A stretch of DNA of 64,000 bases from Sambucus nigra (GCA_949130495.1 OX422208.1:688525702-688589701), one strand, 5' to 3'. Counted from the stretch's first letter, positions 1 to 12,707 are shown. Translations and numbers: made by a program. Notes: generated by a model from the sequence alone, not told the origin.

Positions 1-3000
1 TGGTATTCATAGGGTAAAGATAGTAGTACCGGGAGAAAGAGAACCATAGTCAATTGGCAAATCCAGAGGAGTAATCATAATTTCATTGGGAGGTAATACA
101 TCCCATGCAAGATGGATTTCTTGTCGAAGAGTGTCAGGATCTTCAAATAATCTCTTGCCCCGTCAGGTTGCTTGAAACTCCTCCAAAAGGCGACCAATCA
201 GCAGACTGTGTTTGATTTCAGGAGTCACAATTTCACAATCACTATCAATATTCCTCATCTGTTAGAAAATCTTTGCATAGCCGACTTCTTTAATCGCTCT
301 CTAACCTTTTGTGAGTCGAATCACGAATGTCAAGGTGGATATCATTCCAAATATTCATTATTACAAAACAATATGAGTAGCCAATGTGATAAAAGAAATA
401 TTCATAGGAGTAATCTTATAATCATATAAATCGTAGGTGAAATATTTATAGGAATATTTAGTAACCATGTTGTCGCATCCGTGAATTCTATGTTTATAAT
501 GGTGAGTAAAGAAAAATACACAAAATAATTATAAAAAATAAATTAAAGGCAACGGGAATTTAAAATATTTTTATTAGGAGGAATGTCGTGCATCTTATTA
601 CATAATTGAGTCTGAAATAAATGAAAATACATCATTTATTCGTACATACCACATATAAGGTAAACTGGTAGAAACAATTCGAGAATTATAAGAGCTGATG
701 ACTTGTTGTGTAGATATTCCAATAGGGACTACCAACTTTGTCTGCAATGACCCATACGTACGTAACTGAAAAGATATTTTGAGGTAAAATAGAATAAAAG
801 TCCATACGTGTGGAAAGTATCTCATCTTCTTCAGGTTCGTCATCCATCTGGAAGGAAAACAATTAAGCAGACATGTCAAGTAGATAATTTCACTTCTATA
901 CAAGGTGAATCAAATGGAATAAAAATGAACTACATAAATGACTTCGTATTTGAAATATGAGTTCAACATTATCATAGAGTGATATAACAATCAGTAATTG
1001 TGGAAGACATAAGATCAATTTCAATACTAAAATTAAAATCACCTACCTTAAATTTCTATGGATTTTTGGTGTATACTTCTAATTCATAGGGTTGACTGAG
1101 AAGTCTGAAATCATAGTGAGTGTAAGTAGGTTATAAAGGTTTAATATAATATTTATGTGATATACTAAGATACCAAACTAAAACTAATTGCAGTGTAAAA
1201 TTAACTAGGAGGGTTATACTTTGCATTTAAAAAAAATTACAATTGATGTTTCCCACATTTCTAGTTTGATTTGAAATTAGTATAGAAGATAAATTGATTT
1301 TATTTAAGCTAAATAAATAGTGAAAAAAGTTTGGAGTAATTCTGAAATACTTGAAAAATAGCCAGGGTCTATGTGTAAACAAAAATTTAATTTTTCAAAA
1401 CTTAAAATTGGTTTTCTCAAGAAAATGTTGTCCTGTGATCCAAAGAGGGTGATGTAATATACCATTTTATTTAGAATTAAAAAATAGAAATTTTGGGAAA
1501 TAATTAAAAAAATGATTGAAGATGCGCCCTCCCTCACGAGCTGAGTCAAACTAATCATGGGCCTGGTTTGACTCCCACTCACACGTGTGTAACCCACTCA
1601 TTTTCAACCTTTGATAGTTTGACATTAGGGTTTTAAAACTTTGACCTCAAATTCGAAACGTTTTAGAATTCCTATTAAGTTGATTCCTGAATGAAAGTTG
1701 TCTAATTTTTGAAGAGGAATCCAACCACCAATGTTTTAATAATTTTGGTGGGTTAAATCGAGCTATTAAAATTCTGTAAAAATAGTGAAACTTTGACCAA
1801 ATATAAGTAACTAAAATCTATGATTCCTATTCTGGCACCATAAGGGTTTTGTTCTATATCAAAAGTGTGGGAGAATTAACATGGTTTGAGGAATTTGGTG
1901 GAGTAAAACTCTCGAATTATTTCTATGAAATTTTCAGGGCTGAGAACTTCAAGTGTTGATTTGGGGTATAAAAACCAAGCTTTTGACAAATTAAAATTTC
2001 CACCTAGGTTCATGAGAACTTAATCTCAACTTACCTCACTTTGAAACTAGTTAAAAGCCAAGGAAGCAAAATCCACCATTGAAATTCAAGCTTTAATGGA
2101 GTTTTCTGGTTTTTGATCCATTTCAGTACATTCCTACATTAACATTTACATGAAAACTCATAATCCAACTCTATATATATATGCAGAAACATAATCAAAT
2201 TGAAGAAACAAGAATTCATGCATAAAATAATAGAAAATCATAAACTCTCACATTTTTACTTTAGAATAGCTCTCATCTGGGATGGTTTTTTACTGAGCTA
2301 AAAGGGGGTATTTATAGGGTTTGTGGATAGGAATTAATTGGAAGGTTTGGAGGTAGAGATGAGGATGAATTACACAAGTTTTTCCCATGATTTTATTGGA
2401 TGTAAAATTGGTATCATGTTTAACCCACATGGTACAACCATATTGATTTTCCAGCTAGTGCCATGTCACCAAGGGAAAAATGATAAATAAGTTTAGGTTT
2501 TGGTTTTGGTCCTTGGATAGTTTTTAAAAAGGTTTTAAGGGTTTTTAAGTTACTTTACAAATGTTTAGGGGTTTATGTGCTATTTATTAAATTCTAATGG
2601 GTTGGTTCTTGATATTCCTGCAAAATATAAGTTATTTGATTAAATTTTGAGTGAAAGTTAGGGTTCAATTGATATAGAAAAGTCTAAGTTATCTAAAATT
2701 TTCCTTAACGAGCATTTTGATAATGTAGTAAAAGTCTAGGGTTCATTTGAAATTTCCATTTATTCAAGGGACTAAAGGCATGTTTGGATTGGGTTGTTAC
2801 ATGGATGGTGGTGTAGGGTGGTGTGCGGTGGTTAAAGGGTGAGAAATCTCTCAAGGCTAGAGAGAGAGAGGGGAAATCTGATGGGAATGCCTCAAATGGA
2901 CTAAATCCCATGTAAATACTTCTAATAACCCTAAGTGGTTAAATCCCACAAATTCCTTTACACACAACCCTTTAAACCAAGGGTAATCTAGTCTTTTATC

Positions 3001-3098
3001 CCACATTTTGATATGGGCCACTGAGAAGTCGACAAATCATTAAACCCAACAACCCATGTTGTGACAACACATTTAAAAGGATAAGATTTTCAAACTCG
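1..3098. other. Intergenic, no recognisable gene
   Basis: I see no coding region here that I can support. Short open frames occur (for example 172-429 + and 598-903 -), but their translations match no family I know. The 2160-2660 stretch has a TATA-like run and long AT-rich text that could be an old LTR, but I find no paired ends. A (GA)n run lies near 2860. Confidence 0.5.
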
Positions 3099-3123
3099 CA
3101 TTACACCAAATCTGCCTAATCTT

Positions 3124-3412
3124 CACGATCATTGACCTTGACAAGTTCAACTTGTCAAGGTCAATGACCGTGATAATTCGGGGAGAGACAACTTTTTTTA
3201 TCATGGACGTGTCACAGTCATTGATCGTGACAAGTTCGTTAGAATTGTCACGGTCGTGTCAGGGTCCCTGACCGTGACAAGTTTAGTCACGGTTAATAAC
3301 CATGACAAATCCTTGACCCTTTTTTAAAATATCATCACGGTCATTGACCGTAACAAGTCCGTGATAAAATTTGTGACAGACGTGTCACGGTCAATGACCG
3401 TGACAATTCTGG
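3124..3412. repeat. CACTA subterminal palindrome array, left end
   Basis: Repeated variants of TCACGGTCATTGACCGTGA fill this stretch in both orientations. The most regular copy, 3130-3166, is an 18-bp perfect inverted repeat around a single base. In CACTA elements such subterminal repeats are the binding sites of the TNPA-type protein; that role is inferred here from position and family knowledge. Confidence 0.8.
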
Positions 3413-3508
3413 GCAGAATTTAAAAAAAATCTGTTGGGCAGTATGGCCACTGCCACTGCCCAGCAATATATTTGTACCTGTTATAGCAACGTTGTACTTG
3501 TTCGAACA

Positions 3509-5156
3509 TCATATATCCAAATAAACTAGAGATAATGCAAATATATATTCAAAATAGAAACTATTTAAGAAGAAACTATTAGGGCCACATTCAGAAGATT
3601 TACTTTCAATTTCTGAACCCGAAAGTTGTCTCGGCGGTAGCTTATGTTCAACCCCGCCCAATAAAAAATTGGAACCTTTCTCATATCTGAAACTATGAGC
3701 TGGGGGTAAAAACCTCATGTGGATATGGTATAAATTTTTTAAGGTAGAGGATAGACGAAGAGATTCAGTCTCCTCTCCACAAATAGGACACCCAAAATAA
3801 CCATGTACTACACAACCGGATAATGTCCCATAAACTGAAAAATCATGAATTGTCCACATTAACATAGCTTTCAGCTTAAACTCTTTTAAAAGAGTCAAAT
3901 GATTGCACACCCTCTTTTCACAACTCATTTAATTCTTCTACCAAAGGAGTTAGGTAGACGTCGATGTCATCACTTGGTTCCTTTGGACCAGGTATCAACA
4001 AATCCATCATCGAAAATTCAGGTCTCATACACTGTGAAGGATGGAGGTTGAGTGGGGATAGGATCACTGGCCATACACTCTGATTGGTTCTTAGATTTCC
4101 AAATGGATTGAAACCATCTGTTGATATAGCCAAACGAATGTTGCGTTGTTCTCGAACAAAATCGGGATACTCAAAATTCATCCTCCTCCGGACAGTATAA
4201 TCAATAGGATGATGCATGATATTACCCGCTACTTCTGCCCTAGCATGCCAAGTCATTGCCTCTGCAATCCATAGTACTGTGAAAAATTGCTTTAATCTAG
4301 GCCCAACGAAAAAATATTTCAATACTTTTTGAGGCACTTTTGAACTTGTGCCTTCCTTACTAGTAGATTGGACATATCTAGGTTCATCACATACCGAAAA
4401 ACGATCGAGATTTTCATACTCCTTTCAGTATAGTATGCAGTCATACACACAAATATGAATCAATTTATACTTTATTCCCAAACCTTTCAAACTGTTCTTC
4501 ATAAAAGGATAACTATTTAGAAGTATATTCACCTTGGGTAATAAGCCCTTCACCCATTTCAGAATTCCCTGCATGCTATTGCCAGACAAACCGTACTACG
4601 CCTTCAAACTGTGTCAACCAACCATGGCATGTAAAGTTGTTTGATCTTTCTCACAGCCAGAGTATAACGATTGGGTCGCCTTAAAGTTTAAACTTTGGTA
4701 GTCATCGTCAAGTTTTATCGTGTTATCTTCACGAGCACTTGAATCTTCTACATCATCAGTAACCTCACTCTCCTCTGCTTCATAAACTCCGTACGCATCA
4801 TCAACTAAATCCTCTAACATATTATGATCTACGTCGTCCCCTTCTACATCTATTCTACTTGTTGAAGGTTGTTGTGAAGGTTGTTCAGGGATAAAAGGAA
4901 CTTTCAATTCACCGTGAAAACTCCAAAATCGATAACTATCTTGCATACCCGATCTTAACAAATGTAGTTCAACTGTTTTCCACTCAAACACCTTACCATT
5001 CTTACACCTAGAAAACAGACATAGAAACACTTCATCATTATGACATCTCCTTGCATATTTCACAAATTCGTTAGCACCTCTGCGAAACACATCCCCCATT
5101 CTATTTGTCTCACCCATCCACTCTTTGTATTTCGGATATCCCATCACAGCTACCAC
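3509..5156 (-). pseudogene. TNP2-type CACTA transposase, degenerate
   Basis: Reading on the - strand, 5156-4614 encodes an N-terminal transposase-associated domain (start MVAVMGYPKYKEWMGE, with conserved ARRCHND and LHLLRSGM-like text) followed by an acidic stretch. 4600-4340 continues into TNP2 text (LLP, YKLIHIC, DCILY, KEYENLDRF). 4337-3918 holds the conserved STDGFNPFGN and LLIPGPKEP-DDIDVYL motifs, and 3928-3509 holds TIHDFSVYG and the RFLPPAHSF region. The frame is broken by stops after HAMVG, inside DCILY-KEYE (a TGA where Trp is expected), and after EELNEL, and by a frameshift near 3890. Sequence beyond the RFLP region is missing, so most of the catalytic core and C-terminus is lost. 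Not functional. Family assignment is firm; exon structure is uncertain. Confidence 0.88.
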
Positions 5157-5403
5157 AACTAGTCACCTATTAAAGGTAAACAAAACTTAGATTTATAGTA
5201 TGTTTCATTTAATTATGTCTTATTTATATTCAAATTCAATTTATAATAGAAATTTCTATTTCCTCCATCTCCTCTAAAGGGTGAGTGGTCCTATCCCATT
5301 CAAGACCGCATTTTTCAGTAATATACTTAACAGCTCATGCACATTGTTACGATTAGAAAATAATTCGACAGCATATCCCAGTAGTTCTCCAAGTACACGA
5401 CGT

Positions 5404-5467
5404 AGATTGACAAGTGTGAGTGTTATTTCAATTGATCAATTGAAATAACAGTCACACTTGTCAATCT
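5404..5467. repeat. 64-bp near-perfect palindrome
   Basis: Two 32-bp arms abut with no spacer and differ at a single position (centre TTGA/TCAA at 5435/5436). It lies inside the CACTA element, in non-coding sequence upstream of the transposase start. As RNA it would fold into a long hairpin. Function unknown. Confidence 0.95.
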
Positions 5468-6084
5468 AGTATGTACCCAGAGAACATTAAGATACGACTG
5501 CAGAACTTTCTCCAAAAGTAACAACTTTAAGCCACTAAGAATATTATACAAAAATTATACAGTTTCAAACTGTCCAAACGGGACAAATCGAGAGATCTCA
5601 TTACAGGGGTAATGAGTCTCGAACGGATCTAAAGGCTATTGAATGCGTACGCATAATAACTAGAAGGCTAGTATCTATGTGCACTATATTTAATTTCAAG
5701 TATATTTAGTTATCATACTATATATATATTGTTCGATATACAAAGTAATTTTCAAAAAAAGTTGAAAAATCCCACCCCCATATGGACAATAATCCAATGG
5801 TCATGCCACTTTTAAAACTAACCAACCCAACATTTACTAAACAAAATAATCCAACAGCAATGTCAACAACAAATGTGTATCCCATACTCCTTCTAATTCA
5901 TTTACTCAATTAATTCATTTCATCAATTAAACTAACAATTAAAGTATACAATTATTAATTTACTAATTTACAATGAGGGGCAATTCTACTTTCATATGAA
6001 ATGGTCACTAATTATTAATTTACTTTCATCTAAAACTATACAATTAAAATTACAATTAAAGCTATACAATTATTAAGATTTCCC

Positions 6085-6455
6085 CACCACACACACACAC
6101 ACACATCCCACCTTCACCACCACCACCCTACCCCCTGCCCCCGCCACACACACGCACACAACTGCACACACACCACACCCCCACCACACCACCCCTGCCC
6201 CCCACCCCCTCACCTCACCCCACCCCCACCACACCTGCACACACACACACACAGCCCACCCCACCCCCACCACCCCTTGCCCCCCTCCCCCACCACACAC
6301 ATATATACACATACATACACACACATATACACATGCATATACATATATATACACACATACACACACATATAGAAATGAAAGAGAAAGAGAGGAAAAAAAC
6401 ATACCTTAGAGAGAGAGAGAGAGATGAAATCTCTTAGAGAGAGAGAGAGAGAGGG
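6085..6455. repeat. CA-rich and GA microsatellite tract
   Basis: About 280 bp of CA/CCCA-rich low-complexity DNA is followed by two (GA)n runs near 6410 and 6436. It lies inside the CACTA element. The 109-codon open frame across it on the - strand is a low-complexity artefact of Cys, Val and Gly codons. Confidence 0.9.
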
Positions 6456-6510
6456 AAAACCAAAAAACGGTGAGAAAAAAGAAGCCTAGGACTTTTTTTA
6501 CTGAAGACAT

Positions 6511-6704
6511 TGTCACGGTCGTGTCAAGGTCCTTGACCGTGATAATTATTTAAAGAATTGTCACGATCATTGACCGTGACAAGTCCATGACAACTACATT
6601 TGTCACGGACTTGTCACGGTCAATGACTGTGACAATTATTTGTCACGGTCAATAATCGTGATACAAAATGCGTGTTTGTTGTTACGATCAATGACCGTGA
6701 CAAG
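6511..6704. repeat. CACTA subterminal palindrome array, right end
   Basis: At least five variants of TCACGGTCAATGACCGTGA lie just inside the right terminus, mirroring the array at the left end. The two arrays confirm the element boundaries independently of the transposase remnant. Confidence 0.8.
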
Positions 6705-6751
6705 GGTGGCCGGCTGAAAGGTGACATTTTGGTCATTTTGGTGTAGTGTCG

Positions 6752-9700
6752 ATTTTGGTGATTTGAATGACTCTTAAGCCTCATTTGAACGAGATTGATC
6801 ACTTATTTGAATGACCCTTTCAACGAGATGTCATTATGCGCGAGGAATGGATCAAACCTAAGTCGTTATGAGTCTCGTTTGAACCTCATTCGAATGACTT
6901 ATGTTTTCCTTGGTCCAAACTTGTGTCATAAAAATTATGATTCGATGAGCAAGAAGGCCACAAAGTCACCCAAATTTTATTTATGTTCCAGTTCAACAAG
7001 TTCAAAGCTCAATTGGTCATACCACATTACCAAATCATACGTATACGATAAAGTCTAGGGGCAGGTTTTATAAACTAGAGTGGTTACACCCATTTTGGAA
7101 ATTCAAATGTTTTGGGTTGGTGTCATCTAGGTGTGCGAAAATCCAAACAATGGAAAAGGCCGAAATATGATTCAAAAAATCCATAAGCCAAGAGCTTAAA
7201 CCGGTATGAAAAATAAGATAGGTCATATCTTTTTTAAAATGAAAATTTCTGTTTAGTTTGCATTCAAAAGATTTCAATCAACATATGCTTCAGGGAGTAA
7301 ATGGCATGAAACTACCATTTTTATATTAAACGATATTGATGGAATGAGTGTATTTTAAGAATTATTTCATGATTTGATTATGTGTATTCATGTTTATCTG
7401 TGTCTATTAATGTCACATCAATCATACCTTGATTGATATTACAAAGTTACAAAATATTGATTTGATAAGAATTTTAAGCCTTGTATGTTGAATTGATTGA
7501 GATTTGGATTATTTGTTTTTCTAATTGACGTTTTAATCAAGATTTAAATGAAATCTCTTTGTCATATCAAAATGTCATATGTTTTCCTTATCAATATTAC
7601 ACTTTACATGCTTTGTGTTTGCATTTGTATCTATATATGTGTGTGTGAGTTGTTGATTTATGAATTTATTTGCATTTTTTCAAATATTTGGTGCCATTCA
7701 ACACAAAATGATTGGTTTCTCATGCAATTATATTTATTTATATTTTTGGAGTTGAGAATGTAGAGATTCATCTGTGTGCCTAAAGGTCTTCTAGATTTTT
7801 TAGACCAATTTTGGTGTATCCTCTATTTCGTTGGTGCGGTTTGATTTCAGGCCCTTCGCACGGTTCCTTACACACGAATGTTTTTAGTCATTTGCATGGT
7901 TGTTATCTACTATTAAGGGTGTGGTTTGTTTAATTTGTCATTTCATTTCAAAACCTTCCCCAGACAGTAAACCCATGTCAAAATCACCTATAGTGATCAT
8001 TTTTTCTCTTGCATGCTTGTTTGACAGGATTTTGAGAGATCATTCACCGCGTATTGGTATTCAGTCCCAGGTTTGAGAGTTGCGTCTTTGCACATGATTT
8101 CACTTTGGTAGATCATCAAATCTTATAAGTTTTTATTGATTTACTTTGTCTATAATGATTTTTGGTTAGATACGCAATCTGAGTCCAATAAATAATAGAG
8201 ATAAAATATGTCGCATTTTCTTTTCTTAGACTTTGGAATCACTAAAGAAGGTTGAAAACTCAAATTTACATAAAGTTCTTAAGATAATTGGTTTGTTCTA
8301 AAATTTTGAGAAAATTTTTCTATACCATCGGAAAAAGGTTAGATCTTCATATGGAAAACTCAAATTGGACTATTTGATGTAGTAAAAATAAGGTTCGTGT
8401 AATTTTATTGAGAAATATAAACTAGAAGATCTAGTTCTTTTTTTATTAATATTTTTTAAGACAAAAATAGGTCAAAACAAAGGTTTGAACTCTATTGACA
8501 TATTAGAATATTTTGTTTTGGTTGAACTTTTAAGGGATCAAAGGAATTCAAAATATTTTGAATAATAATGAGTAAGTTAATTCACGAGTTTACAGGAAAA
8601 TTTTGACATTAAACCAGACATGATTGAATTTAAAAAAGAATATCAAGGTATGACATGAAAATTAGAAGTATAACTTAATTACAATTTTGAATATGGTAAC
8701 TAAGTTTTTATTTGTAAAATGGAATTTTCTGAACCATTATTTGAGTTCATAAATTGTTGTGTGTTATTTTAAGAACCCTTGCATGGTGCTTAAATTTAAG
8801 TAAGACTTGTGTAATCTATATGAGTATAAATTTTGATTTTGACAGATTATATTATATATTGTTGAGGTGGCACTACCCTATACAACTATGATGAGATTAG
8901 GACGGTAGTTGAAATTGGGAGAATTTAAGAGTGTATATTTATTAATCAAATGGCATGGAATGTAACTAGCCAAACCCACATTGAATACAATGGATAAAGA
9001 TAAACACGTAAAGGAGAGCGAGAAGACGAGGAACGTAAAAAAATTTAAAAGTTCCTCTTTTACCTTTTTCCAAAGGAACAAGGAAATCACTGGAGTCTTT
9101 GCATATTGGGAGAACAAGAAAGATTATATCCTCAATAAGTGGGAGGTTGAGTTGGAAGAGTGGGCGAAGTGAGTGCAAGAATTGAATTTTGAGTTCTTCG
9201 ACGAACGTTGAATTTCTTCGAAAAAATCTAATACTAGTTTTCGTTTATTTTAATTTATACAAATTGATAGATTTTATATTTTTTTTAATTTAACTTTTAA
9301 TTAATAGGAGTAATTATTTAATCAGTTGCGTAAATAAATTAAATTGACATAATGTATTTAATTATAAATATATTTCCTTTCAATGAATTTCAATACTAAG
9401 TACCCATTACATTGAAAGGAACAATTTAACAATAATTAAAACAACACACCCTACAAATACTTGTCCCACTTTGAAGGCTTTTGATTTTTTTTTTTTTTTT
9501 CGGGGGGGGGAGGGGGGGGGGGGGTTGAATGGGTTGGGGGCAATGACCTAAACTTGCACTTTAAAGTCAGCTTTGCTTAAGATCTCTCTGACTATAGTTC
9601 AAACACTTGTTCTACACCATGTTCGATTTCGTGACTAGTTCGACAGCTGCAGGTGGAACCGGTAGCAGAGTGGGCTTCACCTCCTTGTCATGATTGTAAA

Positions 9701-9811
9701 GTTCATTTCAACCTCAAAAAGCTTCCATCGATTATCAAATCTCACATATGTTGAACAAGCTTCAGCGTACGTCTTGAATTTTCGATTACATTAATCGATA
9801 CCTACCCATAT
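6752..9811. other. Intergenic, no recognisable gene
   Basis: AT-rich sequence with short open frames only (6795-7058, 7548-7763, 8878-9117 and others). None has a recognisable domain, and overlapping frames on opposite strands near 9000 show these are chance. A T16 run followed by long G runs lies at 9485-9524. Confidence 0.5.
9485..9524. repeat. Poly-T / poly-G homopolymer tract
   Basis: A T run of about 16 is followed by C and two long G runs split by one A. The tract is prone to slippage, and the assembled length should not be trusted. Confidence 0.9.
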
Positions 9812-10217
9812 TAGGGGTGTGCACGGTTCGGTTCGGGTTTGGACCGCAATTCAAACCGAACCGATCGGTTCGGTTTTGAAAAAAGTCAGACCAAAACCGA
9901 ACCGATGATGGAAAAAATCGTCGGTTTCAGTTCGGTTCGGTTCGGTTTCGATTCGATTTTGACCGATTTTCGATTTTGGTCGGTTTTTAAGATCGGATAA
10001 TGGTTTTTGAATATGAAAATATAAATTATTTAAGGGTTTTTAATATAAATATTAATGTCGGTTCGGTTCAGTTTAAATCGATTTTTTTAGGTCTAAACCG
10101 CAAACCGAACCGACATGGTCGATTTTTTAAATCCTGAAATCGCAGACCGAATCGGGCTACGAAAAACGCCGATTTCGATTCGATTTTCGATTCGATCGCT
10201 TTTTTTGCACACCCCTA
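9812..10217. mobile_element. hAT-like MITE with TAGGGGTGTGCA ends
   Basis: The 406-bp element begins TAGGGGTGTGCA and ends with the exact inverse TGCACACCCCTA. The interior repeats GGTTCGGTT and its complement AACCGAACC many times on both halves, so it can fold on itself. The flanking octamers ACCCATAT (9804-9811) and GCTCATAT (10218-10225) agree at six of eight positions, as expected for an aged hAT-type 8-bp duplication. There is no coding capacity. It lies about 490 bp upstream of the AKR start codon, so it could affect that promoter. Confidence 0.8.
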
Positions 10218-10490
10218 GCTCATATGCCAAATAATGTTGCAAACATCATCATAAATTTTCGGGCAAGCCACAAGGAATTAATAATAGTTTGGAGATTAAA
10301 AATTGATGAAAAAGTGAGAATTAATAAACCTAAAAAAGGTTGACATGTCAATTACCACACTAGACCTTTAAATTGATATTTTGTGAGGGTGTGACATATG
10401 TCGCGCCTGAATCATCAAATCTTTGTTAATTTTGAAAAAGAAAATATTTTCGATAAAAACCGAATAAAAGCATCAAACAAATAACCATTT

Positions 10491-10594
10491 AGCGTTGCCA
10501 TCTTTAAACGTGTCAAATAGCTGAAATCGTGAGAGAGAGAGATTGCGACACGAAAGCCAGACCGACGTGCCGGACATGCAGCGTTGCCATCTTT
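10491..10594 (+). repeat. Direct repeat upstream of the AKR gene
   Basis: The 15-mer AGCGTTGCCATCTTT occurs at 10491-10505 and again at 10580-10594, in the same orientation and 89 bp apart, just upstream of the AKR TATA. It may be a duplicated regulatory site or a chance short duplication. Confidence 0.45.
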
Positions 10595-10608
10595 CAGCGC
10601 TAGGCTTG

Positions 10609-10636
<28 letters not shown>
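10609..10636 (+). repeat. (CT)14 microsatellite in the AKR promoter
   Basis: Fourteen CT units are followed by GTGTGTG, directly upstream of the TATA-like sequence. CT/GA runs are common near plant core promoters and leaders; a role here is inferred from position only. Confidence 0.8.
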
Positions 10637-10643
<7 letters not shown>

Positions 10644-10644
10644 G

Positions 10645-10650
10645 TATATA
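10645..10650 (+). promoter_or_regulatory. Putative AKR TATA box
   Basis: TATATA lies 59 bp upstream of the AKR start codon. That spacing would put transcription start near 10675-10680 with a leader of about 30 bases. Proposed from sequence and position only. Confidence 0.45.
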
Positions 10651-10708
10651 GGAATATGAACTTGCATGAGAGAAGCACCAAACAAATGAAGTTGTGAACA
10701 AGAGGACG

Positions 10709-10852
10709 ATGGCTCAAGCATCTTTTACTCCGGAAGGTGAAGTTATAGAAAAATTCAGGCTATTGAGTGGTCACACTATACCAGCCATCGGACTGGGTAC
10801 ATGGAAATCTGGTTCGGAAGCCACCAACTCCGTCTTCACTGCCATTGTTGAG
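10709..10852 (+). CDS. AKR exon 1 (residues 1-48)
   Basis: ATG at 10709 opens MAQASFTPEGEVIEKFRLLS, then the family's first strand and turn with IPAIGLGTWKSGSEA. The frame runs to AIVE and a GT donor at 10853. A non-ATG upstream extension exists in frame, but the ATG is preferred because family alignment begins close to FRLLSGH. 144 bases, phase 0. No obvious transit peptide. Confidence 0.9.
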
Positions 10853-12272
10853 GTACCTTATTACAATATATTTTTGTTTCATCCTTATTTATTTTTACAT
10901 TTCGTCTCATTTTGCCGGCTTTCATTCTCGAGGGTTGTTTTCTGTCTATAATTCTAAGGGTTTCTTATCTATGTACGTAACTAAATATATTACCCACACC
11001 CAATTGTCAAACTTGAAAGTAAGATTCATTGGCAATGGAAACAATATTGAGCCACCCGGACAGAGGAAATCTGAGAAACATCAGGCATAAAGTCACAAAT
11101 TGGACTCATAAAGACAGTCTGCACCATTCCATGCTTCCATGATCAGATAATTCTTTCTTGGGTAAATAACTTCTATGTAAATAATACACATTTTTAATTA
11201 GGTAGTATAGTTGTGCAATTTTTTTTTTATGTAAAACTCACTTCACACGTACATCTATAAAAATAAAAACCATTGAACAAGGCCCAACACTCCACGCGAC
11301 CCATATAATTTTTCCACTTATTAGCTTTACTTAATAAAAAGTAAAAATTGATAATATAATGTATAATATTCCGCCTAGCGACAAATACCGACAAAGCATC
11401 AAGAAAGAGATTAAACGAAAAAGAATCATACAAACAAGAACACGATATATGTGGTTCGGCCAATGTGACCTACAACCACGGCGGCGAAGCTGCAAATTTG
11501 ACTATAATAGAGTGTCAAGGTTATAGCATACCATTTATGTTTCCGTCTCTCTGATTTCGTCATGGATCCTTAGGCAATTTAGGTTTGCAATTTAGAAGTG
11601 TAAAGTATCGAAAACGGTGCGGTTTTCTCCACCCCGGGGAGCCACAAACCCCCACTACTCCATAGTCTATGGGATTCCACCCGTTCATCATCCAGTCTCC
11701 AAAATATACCGCACCGCATCTAGTCAACTTGTCAAGTTAAACCACAACACAACATTTCCCTTTTCTTAGTTTTACCAATAATACTCCAATATTAAGCTAT
11801 CCTATATCATTCTATATCAAACTCTAGGTTTTAAACTATCCCTATCGTTCTAGAACTTGCTCCTCAGTCTTTATTTTTGAGACATACAACGTTGTCATGC
11901 TTAAAGTCAAGATAATGACACCTACCATATTTACAATCATTGTCCTGCTTCTCACATTACATCTAAAATGTTTTAATTCTTATCATGCTTCTCCACACAC
12001 CAAGCACCAAGCTTGTTTAATCCTATCATCCTTAAAGTTCCTAAGATGATGACACCTTTAACTTTTTATAAAACTTTTCATTAATGATGAGCACCTCATG
12101 ATTTAATCAAATTTACACCTAAGCACCCGCCACCTTACATATATAATTGCACATAACCTCCTTACGTATAATTATATCTTCCAAGTACTACCTTTTAGTG
12201 TTTCGATTTCCTTATACATCTTTTCTTCTTCTTTCATTAAATGAATGCATACAACTTTATATAATAGTTGCT
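10853..12272. other. AKR intron 1, first segment
   Basis: Intronic sequence with no gene I can support. It has AT-rich text and a 11390-11720 stretch with scattered GC-rich words that may be an old repeat, but I found no paired ends. It ends at the target duplication TATTC of the Copia element. Confidence 0.5.
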
Positions 12273-12277
12273 TATTC

Positions 12278-12704
12278 TGTTGAAAATTAAACTTGTTTTT
12301 GAAATTAAAATAATTGGGTTTTATTAGTTTGTATTTTTGGGTTAATGTTTGGGTTATCTAATTAGTTAGTATTGGGCCTCCATAAAATTAGATCCATTAA
12401 GAGTGATATTTTCCAAGAACATTCTAGATCCCTCTTGTGTATTTTGGAGAGTGTAAGAAATAGTAGATTAGTGGAGATAGATGTAGAAGGTTCTAAAGAT
12501 TCAATCTTGACCCTTGATGTAAATTTAATCTCCACCATTCATTTGAGTTGGAGGATAGTACAAATAGGGGTGATGTCTCCACATTTTGTATCAAGAAAAA
12601 TTTAGTGAGTTCTAATAAAAGAGTTCCTTTCACCAAATAGTTCTCCACTCCTTTTTCATATATTTTGCTCCCTTTCCTAAATATATAAACAACCTCTTCC
12701 AACA
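12278..12704 (+). repeat. 5' LTR of intron-1 Copia element
   Basis: 427 bp, starting TGTTGAAAAT and ending CTTCCAACA. It shares its last 153 bp with the 3' fragment at 19362-19514. It also shares words such as TTTAATCTCCACCAT with the solo LTR at 21035-21464, so the two belong to related families. Confidence 0.93.
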
Positions 12705-12707
12705 AAG

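Larger units (their letters stand above)
3099..6748 (-). mobile_element. CACTA (En/Spm-type) DNA transposon, defective
   Basis: The element starts CATTACACCAAA and ends TTTGGTGTAGTG, so the ends are inverted copies with one change from the family's CACTA start. It is flanked on both sides by the trinucleotide TCG (3096-3098 and 6749-6751), the 3-bp target duplication expected of CACTA elements. Arrays of short palindromes sit just inside both ends, and a broken transposase of the TNP2 type lies on the - strand. At 3650 bp it is much shorter than autonomous plant CACTA elements, which usually exceed 10 kb. The transposase is truncated and no TNPA-like partner is visible. It is probably an internally deleted copy that could move only with help from elsewhere. 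Confidence 0.93.

Noticed and set aside
3124..3412. Possible CRISPR-like array of palindromic repeats
   Set aside because: The repeats have no uniform spacers, lie inside a CACTA end, and the host is a plant; they are subterminal repeats.
6073..6402. 109-codon open frame on the - strand
   Set aside because: It is a translation of CA/CCCA low-complexity repeat, all Cys, Val and Gly; not a gene.
8966..9178. Overlapping frames on both strands near 9 kb
   Set aside because: Mutually exclusive readings of the same bases with no recognisable domain; chance.
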